From CAIMUS01 sp046347625 (lineage in GTDB: Bacteria; Pseudomonadota; Gammaproteobacteria; Competibacterales; Competibacteraceae), in NCBI GenBank assembly GCA_046347625.1, contig JAXMFU010000003.1, positions 992,001 through 1,056,000 on the forward strand: DNA of 64,000 nt, given 5' to 3'. Both the position numbers and the translations under genes were made by a program. This document shows positions 57,532-64,000 of the stretch, in pieces. Each line of letters opens with the position of its first letter. The first letter of the stretch is position 1. Below the pieces are notes generated by a model. That model worked only from the letters and a program-made list of their open reading frames with translations. It was not told where the DNA came from and did not search any database.

Positions 57532-58107
57532 ATGAAGGACGTAAAACTGAAGACCATCAAGTTTTGGAGCCAGGCTCTAACTCTGCTGTTTATTGCGCTC
57601 GGTCTGGGCTGCGCCAGCAATAGTCCCACCGGGGATAAAGCCAAAGCTATTGACGATAGTGTCAATGCCGCTCTAAGCCGTTTCGATGCCGACCTGAAAG
57701 GCGCCGACAAGCTGGTCCGCTCCGCCAAGGGTGTACTGGTGTTCCCCGGAGTCGTTCAAGGCGGCGTTATCGTCGGCGGCGAGTATGGCGAAGGCGCTCT
57801 GCGCATCGGCGGCAAAACCGTCGATTATTACAGTATTGCCGCCGCCTCGTTCGGTCTACAGCTAGGTGCCCAGAAGAAGGATATTATTATCCTGTTTATG
57901 GATCAGAATGCTCTCGATAACTTCCGTAACAGCCAGGGCTGGACGGTGGGTGTCGATGGCAACATTACGGTGGTCACCCTGGCCGCCGGTGCCTCCGTGG
58001 ATACCATGAAACTCAACCAGCCTGTGCTCGGCTTTGTCGTCGGCCAGACCGGACTGATGGGCGGCATCTCGCTGCAAGGGTCGAAGATCACCAAGCTGCA
58101 ACCTTAG
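57532..58107 (+). CDS. SYLF (YSC84-like) lipid-binding lipoprotein
   Basis: The ATG at 57532 follows AAGAGGACG and gives a lipoprotein with lipobox LGLGCAS. The 191-residue product has the SYLF core: FDADLKGADKLVRSAKGVLV, FPGVVQGGVIVGGEYGEGAL and YYSIAAASFGLQLGAQKKDI. SYLF domains bind phosphoinositides or phospholipids. The protein should be anchored in the outer or inner membrane facing the periplasm. AI-2E transporter gene follows after about 100 bases. Confidence 0.9.
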   Translation: MKDVKLKTIKFWSQALTLLFIALGLGCASNSPTGDKAKAIDDSVNAALSRFDADLKGADKLVRSAKGVLVFPGVVQGGVIVGGEYGEGALRIGGKTVDYYSIAAASFGLQLGAQKKDIIILFMDQNALDNFRNSQGWTVGVDGNITVVTLAAGASVDTMKLNQPVLGFVVGQTGLMGGISLQGSKITKLQP

Positions 58108-58208
58108 GCGCTAACCGGCAATCCATCGACAATAATCAAGCGTCTGGTGGCTTTGTTCCATCAGGCGCTTGGTTATGATAAATAATGAGTCCAACTCTAT
58201 CTACGTAA

Positions 58209-59330
58209 ATGCGCATGATCAATCTATCGTCCGATCATCTCTTCATCCAGCGGATCGTGGGCATGGTCATCCTGGCGGTGCTCGCTTTCGCCTGCCTGAA
58301 AATCATGGCCCCCTTTATCGGTCCGCTACTCTGGGCGATCATTATTACGGTCTCGACCTGGCCGCTGTTCGTGCGGCTGCGCACCGCCTTGGGAGAACGG
58401 CGCAAGCTGGCCGCCACACTGATGGCTCTCGTTCTAGCCTGTCTGTTCGTCGTTCCCATCGTCATGCTGGTCAACTCGCTTTCTGAAAGCGTGGCCGGCG
58501 TCGTCACATTGTTGCGCGATCTGACTTCACTGAAACTGGGTGAGCCGCCGACCTGGCTGGCCGACATTCCCTTGCTGGGCAAGCGCCTTGACGCCGAATG
58601 GCACCAGGCGATGGTCAATATGCCGGCGACGCTCGAACAGGCCCGCCCGTACATCGAGCAGACCGCGACCTGGATACTGAAGCAGGCGGCGACCTTCGGC
58701 ACGGCGTTGCTGGAATTCCTGTTGGCGGTGATTATCTCGGGCTTCCTGTACGCCGGTGGTGAGACGCTGGCGCAGGCAACCCAGCGCTTTGCGCTGCGCA
58801 CCGCCGGTGAACGGGGCCTGACTTTGGTCGATGTCGCCGAGCGCACCATCCGCAGCGTGGCGCAGGGTGTCATCGGTACCGCCCTGATCCAGGCACTACT
58901 GATCGAATTCAACTTGATCATGGCAGGCGTGCCGGGCAGTGTCTTGCTCGGTTTTCTGACCTTTCTGCTGGCCGTCATGCAGTTGCCGACTTTGTTTGTA
59001 TGGGTGCCGGTGGCGGTGTGGCTTGGTTACGAGGACCAGATGGGTTGGGCCATCTTTACCGCTGTCTGGGGATTCTTCGTGGTCGGTGCGGTGGACAACT
59101 TTTTGCGGCCCTATTTCATCAGCCAGGGTTCTCAACTGCCCTTGCTGCTGATTTTCGCCGGCGTGCTGGGAGGTTTACTGGCCTGGGGACTGATCGGTAT
59201 TTTCCTGGGTGCGACCCTGTTGGCGGTCGGTTATACGCTGCTCTATGACTGGCTTTATGAAGAGTTGCCACCAGCGAAAGCACCCTCGGAAGCGGTTCCC
59301 GCCGCGCCGCAACAGCAAGCACCCGTATGA
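58209..59330 (+). CDS. AI-2E/PerM-family transporter
   Basis: A 373-residue inner-membrane protein with about eight hydrophobic segments: IQRIVGMVILAVLAFACLKI, PFIGPLLWAIIITVSTWPLF, LLEFLLAVIISGFLYAGG and the C-terminal LLLIFAGVLGGLLAWGLIGI. The family includes TqsA and PerM and is linked to export of small molecules or Na+/H+ antiport. The tail (ELPPAKAPSEAVPAAPQQQ) is Pro/Ala-rich. An imperfect hairpin with CAACAACGGTGCGT/ACGCACCCTGCTGTTG follows at 59,360-59,394. Confidence 0.9.
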   Translation: MRMINLSSDHLFIQRIVGMVILAVLAFACLKIMAPFIGPLLWAIIITVSTWPLFVRLRTALGERRKLAATLMALVLACLFVVPIVMLVNSLSESVAGVVTLLRDLTSLKLGEPPTWLADIPLLGKRLDAEWHQAMVNMPATLEQARPYIEQTATWILKQAATFGTALLEFLLAVIISGFLYAGGETLAQATQRFALRTAGERGLTLVDVAERTIRSVAQGVIGTALIQALLIEFNLIMAGVPGSVLLGFLTFLLAVMQLPTLFVWVPVAVWLGYEDQMGWAIFTAVWGFFVVGAVDNFLRPYFISQGSQLPLLLIFAGVLGGLLAWGLIGIFLGATLLAVGYTLLYDWLYEELPPAKAPSEAVPAAPQQQAPV

Positions 59331-59413
59331 GCCGTAGGGTAAGTAGGGCCGCAACAACGGTGCGTAGGACGCACCCTGCTGTTGGGAAAACAGGGGTTTC
59401 AAAGACTTAGTTT

Positions 59414-59517
59414 GGCTACCCACTTAAGGCGGGACAATCCGATCCTGGGAGCGCCGGCGTCCTCGCCGGCACGTTGCGTTCAGCCTGCAAAAGGTGTCCC
59501 GGCTTAAGTGGATACCC
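59414..59517. mobile_element. 104-bp MITE-like element with 8-bp target duplication
   Basis: The ends GGCTACCCACTTAAGGCGGG (from 59414) and CCCGGCTTAAGTGGATACCC (to 59517) are inverse copies over about 23 bases with three mismatches. Outside, CTTAGTTT occurs at 59406-59413 and 59518-59525. The inside has a further hairpin (GCGCCGGCGTCCTCGCCGGC). No coding capacity. An 8-bp duplication and GG-starting ends would suit IS1595-type transposition, as a suggestion only. Confidence 0.8.
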
Positions 59518-59539
59518 CTTAGTTTTTTTTGTATAGGCT

Positions 59540-61957
59540 CTAACATTCGGTATCACCTTGGGGTAAGGGAGCCGCCATGCGCGCCGCGATAAGGGCAGCG
59601 TACAGCGCCTTGGTCAGCTCGCTCCGCATGAGCGGAGCGTCATCGAACCGGTCCGTCCAGACGCGCAGCTCGAAGCCAAGCGACTTATCTCCGTAGCTTA
59701 CAAACAGACCCTGGGGTGATGGTTGCTGCAGCACCCGCGGGTCGGCGGCCGCCACGGTTTCCAAGAGCTTGATCACCTCTTGTACCGCCACCCGGTAGGT
59801 CACACTCACAGGCAAGTCGAGACGTTGCAACTGATCGTTGAGTGTCCAGTTGGTCACGTTGGCCGAAATAAACTGACCATTGGGTACGATGATATCGGCC
59901 CCCCGGTCAGTCCGGACCGTGCTGGCGCGGATGCCGATCCGGCGGACCTCACCCTGCAAATCACCCACCTCGATAATGTCACCCACATGGATCGGCCGCT
60001 CGAACAACAGGATCAGGCCGGAGATAAAATTGTTCACTACGCTTTGCAACCCGAAGCCAATGCCTACGCCGAGGGCGCCGAGCAGCACGCTCACCTTGGT
60101 GAAATCCATGCCGAGTATCCCCAACCCGACCAGGAAGCCGAGCGTTAGGATCGCGTAATGGAGCAGGCTGGAAATGGCGTAGGATGAGCCACGGGAAATC
60201 CCTTTGCTGGGATATACCTCCTCCTGGAGCACAAAGCGGAGAAACACGGACAGGAGAAAGGCGACCCACACGGTCAGGAGAAAGGCGACAATATCGCCCA
60301 GGGAAAGGCTGATCGCACCGCGCTCGAACCGGGCGGACATGACACTTTCCAGAAACGACAAGGCCGGCTGGAAAAGGCCGATATAATCCAGCCACCGGGC
60401 CAACCAGCCGGCAACGGCCAGCCAGACCAGCAGGCGGTAACCCCGGCGTTCCAGCAGGTTACGATGATGCCGGACCATTTGCAGGCGCCGCAGCGGTCGT
60501 ACGCGCAGCGCGATCGCCAGCAGGCCCCCTAGCACCTGGATAGAGGCGGCCAGCACCAGCGCCAGAAAACCGCCACCCAGCACGCTGGAGACCAGGAGTC
60601 GCGCCAGGCGCAGATAGCCCAGCACGCCGGATACTAACCCGGCGGCCAGGACCAGAAGAATCAAACCGGCGCCTGCTCGAAGGGTGCTCAACCATGCCAG
60701 CTCGAGGTCTTGTGCAGAAGGCTGCCGCAGGTCCTCGCCGGCCAAAGACCATCCCAGCACCGCCATTCCCAGGAAGGTTTCCAGCAACAGCAATGCTGGC
60801 TCGACCAGCGGTGCGCCAGCGAAAGCCTCCCGGACCGTATCGAGGGCGTACAAAACACCCAACGCATAGAGTCCGTGGACCAGCCGTGGGTTAACCGCGG
60901 GCCGTACCAGCCGGATCATCGGCACAAGACCCATGACCATAACAAGGTTACGAACCGTGGGGGGGGTAGGCAAGTTGGGGGCGGAAACGACCAACAGGGT
61001 GGTAACGAAGGCCGCCGCATAGGGATGCTCGAACACCGTAGTGGTGAAGGATAAGCGCTTGTCGGCCGCGGTCCAGCGCTGGACCCGCCGCCGCACCACG
61101 ACCATCAGCAGCGCCATGACCGTGAAAACACCGAGGTGCAGCGGCAGATTCTGCGAGGGATCGTAGAGATATTGCTCGAAGTCGGCCCATTGACCGGTGA
61201 CAATCCGGCGGAACCGGGCCACGCCTTCGGTACGCGCCTGCCGCCATAATTCGGCGCTCCAGATCGGCAGGGCGCGCGTGAACAGCCCGCCGACGGCATT
61301 GCGCTGGGCCTGTGCAATCTGTGACAAGGCGTCGTTGCACCGGGCCACTTCGCCGGCGATGTGGCTTTGAAGGTCGAGTATGGTGGACTGCTGGGCTTGC
61401 AGGGACGCTTGAGCGGCTTTAATGGCGGCTACTGTGGCCTCGATCTGCTGGAGGATCGGCTCCGGCGATGCTGTCGTCCGCGCCGTGTCCAGGGTATTGT
61501 TCCAGGTGGTTTGCAGCGTTGCCAGGCGGCTCAGCCCTTCGCGAAGGTCGACGGCCCGCTGGGTAACCAGATTCAACCAACCGGTCGCCTTGAGTTGCCG
61601 TCGTTGCCAGGATTGCTGCTGCGCCTGGAGGGTTTCGAACGTTGGCTGCTGTTGGAGAAGGCTCACGGTCCCGGCGAATTCCTGCTCGATCCGGGTGCTG
61701 ACTTCCGGCAGGGCTTGCTGGATTGTCTCGATTTCCGGGCTGGGAGCCAGATTCGTGGTTAAGTTGTCGAGAAAAGTGGCCAACTCGGTGGCCCGTGTCG
61801 CCACCTCTGCCGGCGAGATCGCCGTTGTGGATGGCGGGGTCGGTTCCGCTGCCGTGCCGGGCGCTGCCGTCAGGAAAAAGGCGGCGATCAGCAGGATGAT
61901 TGGCAGGCGCCGCGCCGCGCACCGCAATGATTCAAGTTGCTTAATTCGATACTTCAT
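59540..61957 (-). CDS. Large MscS-type mechanosensitive channel (MscK/MscM-like)
   Basis: About 805 residues. A signal peptide (LPIILLIAAFFLTAAPGTAA) leads into a periplasmic helical domain of ~220 residues rich in Gln (LLQQQPTFETLQAQQQSWQ), then about 11 membrane segments, with the MscS core at the C-terminus: LLGALGVGIGFGLQSVVNNF and ISGLILLFERPIHVGDIIEV, then GEVRRIGIRASTVRTDRGAD. This is the MscK/YbiO-like layout. It opens on membrane tension. Start codons at 61957 (ATG), 61969 (ATG) and 61981 (GTG) are all possible. Confidence 0.9.
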   Translation of the reverse strand: MKYRIKQLESLRCAARRLPIILLIAAFFLTAAPGTAAEPTPPSTTAISPAEVATRATELATFLDNLTTNLAPSPEIETIQQALPEVSTRIEQEFAGTVSLLQQQPTFETLQAQQQSWQRRQLKATGWLNLVTQRAVDLREGLSRLATLQTTWNNTLDTARTTASPEPILQQIEATVAAIKAAQASLQAQQSTILDLQSHIAGEVARCNDALSQIAQAQRNAVGGLFTRALPIWSAELWRQARTEGVARFRRIVTGQWADFEQYLYDPSQNLPLHLGVFTVMALLMVVVRRRVQRWTAADKRLSFTTTVFEHPYAAAFVTTLLVVSAPNLPTPPTVRNLVMVMGLVPMIRLVRPAVNPRLVHGLYALGVLYALDTVREAFAGAPLVEPALLLLETFLGMAVLGWSLAGEDLRQPSAQDLELAWLSTLRAGAGLILLVLAAGLVSGVLGYLRLARLLVSSVLGGGFLALVLAASIQVLGGLLAIALRVRPLRRLQMVRHHRNLLERRGYRLLVWLAVAGWLARWLDYIGLFQPALSFLESVMSARFERGAISLSLGDIVAFLLTVWVAFLLSVFLRFVLQEEVYPSKGISRGSSYAISSLLHYAILTLGFLVGLGILGMDFTKVSVLLGALGVGIGFGLQSVVNNFISGLILLFERPIHVGDIIEVGDLQGEVRRIGIRASTVRTDRGADIIVPNGQFISANVTNWTLNDQLQRLDLPVSVTYRVAVQEVIKLLETVAAADPRVLQQPSPQGLFVSYGDKSLGFELRVWTDRFDDAPLMRSELTKALYAALIAARMAAPLPQGDTEC

Positions 61958-62033
61958 TGGGCTTGCCATCGATTGACCCACTGCCGTGCCGCCAATACCT
62001 GGATAGCCTCGTCAGGTTCGCCGGGAGTTGTCA

Positions 62034-63308
62034 CTAAAACTTCTGGATGAAATTGAACAGAAAATAATGGATGGCGTTATTGGAATAGTCTCCTTTAATT
62101 TCTCCTTTCAACGGCCCACCGGTCTGCTCGATTTTACTCTGACCGAGGTTTTCATACTCGTAGGCCAGGCCCAGTGTAATGTCGTTATCCCATTGATATT
62201 GGGCGCCCAGACCGACCCGGATTTGCCGGTCCTCCGGGAAACTCGCCGTCCGGTTGTTATTGTTGACCGGCGAACTGTCATAGGCGATGCCCGTTGTCAG
62301 CAACCAGGGTTGGCTGAGCCGGTATTGCAGGCCCAGGGCTATATGCCAGGTATCTTTGTAATGCTTGTCCACCGTAACGCTACCGGTATCCAGGGAACTG
62401 ACACCGACCTCGGCCTTGCCGAACTCCGACCAGTCCTGCCAGCCGAGATTGCCCAGAATGGCGAGTTGCTCCGTCAGCTCGTGATAGACGCTGAACATGA
62501 CCGTCTGGGGGAGGGTAACGCCGAATTTAACCCGGCTGTCCAGCAGACCGCGGCGTGCCAGTGCCTGTTCCACGACCGGTCCAAGACCGTTGAATTGCGC
62601 CCGATCACTGAAGTTGAGATCCACTTCCGAGAGATACTGAAGGCCGAACCGGGTACCGGCGCGCGGCTCGATCAGAATTCCGACATTGCCGCCATAACCG
62701 ACCTCGTCGTCCTGCAACTTGATCTGTCCATCTTCCCGCGAGCGGAGCCCGAACGGGCTGTTGTTGATGGCGGTTTCCTGCTTCAGCTTGCTATACACAA
62801 TGTTGAGGCCGGCACCGACCGACAGCCAGTCATTCACCCGAACCGCCAAGGGTATACTGAAGTTGACCGCCTCCAGGATCGTGGTGTGGGTAAAGTAGCG
62901 CCCGGCCCAGTTTTTGTTGTAATCCAGCGGACCGCCGAAATAGGCGGCGCTGGTAAAGCCCAGTTTGACATCGGGGTTCAGGCTGTAGACCCCGTAGAGA
63001 CCGCCGGAAGGAATCCACCCTACGGCGTTGCCACCGTTGTTCCCGCCGAAGGTGGCCTCATCGGTGTGGAACTGGATATTTCCATAGAGCGGCTGAATAC
63101 CAAGCAGCCACTGGGAGCGGTCCAGGCGGGTCATTCCGGCCGGATTGGTAAAGGCGGTGGCGGCATCCTGAGCGCGTGCCGCCCAGCCGGCCGCCGCCGT
63201 ACCGACTTCCGGCGTGCCGATTTCATAGGGCAGAATGCCGCCGGCCCAGACCGGCGAGGTCAAGATGACTAGTAATAAGATTGTGAGAAGGCGTGGTAAG
63301 TATTTCAT
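62034..63308 (-). CDS. OmpP1/FadL-type outer-membrane transporter
   Basis: A 424-residue beta-barrel with signal peptide (LTILLLVILTSPVWAGG). The N-terminal hatch NPAGMTRLDRSQWLLGIQPL is the FadL signature, and alternating strands continue to the C-terminal YSNNAIHYFLFNFIQKF, ending in Phe as outer-membrane proteins do. It imports long-chain fatty acids or other hydrophobic compounds. The gene lies 53 bases upstream of the channel gene and may be read with it. Confidence 0.92.
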   Translation of the reverse strand: MKYLPRLLTILLLVILTSPVWAGGILPYEIGTPEVGTAAAGWAARAQDAATAFTNPAGMTRLDRSQWLLGIQPLYGNIQFHTDEATFGGNNGGNAVGWIPSGGLYGVYSLNPDVKLGFTSAAYFGGPLDYNKNWAGRYFTHTTILEAVNFSIPLAVRVNDWLSVGAGLNIVYSKLKQETAINNSPFGLRSREDGQIKLQDDEVGYGGNVGILIEPRAGTRFGLQYLSEVDLNFSDRAQFNGLGPVVEQALARRGLLDSRVKFGVTLPQTVMFSVYHELTEQLAILGNLGWQDWSEFGKAEVGVSSLDTGSVTVDKHYKDTWHIALGLQYRLSQPWLLTTGIAYDSSPVNNNNRTASFPEDRQIRVGLGAQYQWDNDITLGLAYEYENLGQSKIEQTGGPLKGEIKGDYSNNAIHYFLFNFIQKF

Positions 63309-63756
63309 TATTTGACCTCTTCTTCAGGGGTTATCGTCCACTTGATACAGCTTTTCGATTCACCGGGTCGTATAGGACGGTTAATTCGGGAATAGGAACC
63401 GAAGCGCTCGATGGCGCGCCGTGCGCACTACTCTACAAATGCTCGATGGTGCGCTCATTAACAGTAAGGTGGGTATATCATCTTTACCGAATTAATCCGG
63501 TATGTTGAAACGGCGGGGGGTAGCGCGAATCGGCGCCGATCCTCACGACCCGGCGTTGAAACGCCGGGCTATCTGCATGCGGTCGCAACGCGACGCCATG
63601 CCGTCCCCACCGCCGGTGCCAATACCCCGGCGCTGGTCACCGTCGCAACGCGACGGAATGACGGTAGCCCGGCGTTTCAACGCCGGGTCATGATGGCACC
63701 GGATTAAGTTGTTGAAGATCATTAACCCACCTTATTGCTACTCATTGGAAAACCCG
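63309..63756. other. Intergenic region between FadL and DUF1214 genes
   Basis: About 450 bases with no supported gene. A GGCGCGCCGTGCGCAC-like palindrome at 63,412-63,427 and the long mirrored repeat at 63547-63689 are the only structures. The small plus frame 63502-63693 is made of these repeats. Confidence 0.5.
63547..63689. repeat. Long mirrored palindromic repeat
   Basis: GACCCGGCGTTGAAACGCCG and the following GGCTA (63547-63571) are repeated exactly inverted at 63665-63689, and each arm is itself a hairpin (CCCGGCGTTGAAACGCCGGG). Between them GTCGCAACGCGAC occurs twice (about 63581-63593 and 63641-63653), also palindromic. The whole can fold into a branched structure; it is a BIME-like mosaic after the DUF1214 gene. 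Confidence 0.75.
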
Positions 63757-64000
63757 CTAGGGCAACGGCTCGATTTCACCCGGACGCCAGGTCTTATCGA
63801 ACCACGGCTGCAGCGGGCCGTAGAGCCGCAAGAGCGTGTTCCAACTCTTGCCGGGAATCGTTTGGATCCAGTTGTTCTCCTTGCCGGTCGGCGCCGTCGG
63901 GCCGAAATAGACATCCACCGACCCATCGGCATTGACCAGAAGCCCCTTGGTCTGGCTGCTGACCGCCAGCCAGTTCTGATCGGTCTGTAGCATCGAGCGG
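63757..64000 (-). CDS. DUF1254/DUF1214 protein, C-terminal part
   Basis: Only the last ~81 residues lie in the window; the frame is open across the right edge. RSMLQTDQNWLAV, GLLVNADGSVDVYFGPTAP, GKENNWIQTIPGKSWNTLLR and FDKTWRPGEIEPLP are the conserved end of DUF1214, found behind DUF1254 in larger periplasmic proteins. The role of the family is unknown. The stop is at 63757-63759. Confidence 0.9.
   Translation of the reverse strand, partial: RSMLQTDQNWLAVSSQTKGLLVNADGSVDVYFGPTAPTGKENNWIQTIPGKSWNTLLRLYGPLQPWFDKTWRPGEIEPLP

Noticed and set aside
62028..63272. Plus-strand open frame of 414 residues opposite the FadL gene
   Set aside because: Shadow frame; the minus strand has signal peptide, FadL hatch and terminal Phe.

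Overview
The window reads as a chromosomal segment of a gammaproteobacterium with fairly high GC. Supporting signs are RpoD-type sigma architecture, a gsp type II secretion operon, HLGN/SKRHG-type GltX beside CysS, a Pro-Arg-His-Lys tRNA cluster, PpiA/PpiB, OmpA and FadL porins, YgjP and PerM homologues. The mix of accessory genes and repeats resembles Candidatus Competibacteraceae/Contendobacter-like genomes, but that placement is inference.

Layout. 1-4.1 kb: tail of a polysaccharide/glycosylation cluster, with a partial alpha/alpha-toroid protein, a methyltransferase that has lost its SAM-binding motif, and two GT4 glycosyltransferases. 4.6-11.7 kb: minus-strand gspGHIJKLMN operon followed by a MltD-like lytic transglycosylase; gspCDEF are absent here. 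11.8-14.6 kb: two toxin-antitoxin modules (TacA/TacT-like and UPF0175/PIN) between two copies of a ~190-bp direct repeat, then a 153-bp MITE-like element and a REP-like palindrome. 14.6-19.6 kb: two CHAT-domain (caspase-like) proteases in tandem, the second with a young TPR array. 19.8-24.9 kb: an orphan antitoxin, a Rossmann protein, a heptamer array, ppiB-ppiA, gltX and cysS. 24.9-25.4 kb: four tRNA genes with a good promoter and a terminator.

25.5-42.2 kb is a defence island beside tRNA-Lys. A complete DNA phosphorothioation set (dndA diverging from an unknown small gene plus dndB-dndC-dndD-dndE) faces a plus-strand cassette: PLD-SF2 helicase, a frameshifted small gene, a 64-aa protein, an SMC/Rad50-like ATPase, a 25-aa ORF overlapped at both ends, a Dnd-associated protein 4 homologue, a MORC-like GHKL ATPase and a GIY-YIG-like nuclease. 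No DndFGH (DptFGH) is present, so this cassette is the candidate effector arm. HicAB closes the island.

42.4-64 kb: a 231-bp MITE-like insertion before a patatin gene, then mostly housekeeping and envelope genes: DUF551-like protein, YgjP protease, membrane protein, WGR protein, hydrolase, OmpA, an atypical RpoD-like sigma factor, phosphoribosyltransferase, DUF99, DUF4139, quinone oxidoreductase, HDAC-like deacetylase, CBS protein, SYLF lipoprotein, PerM-type transporter, a third MITE-like element, a large MscS-type channel, FadL and a partial DUF1214 protein.
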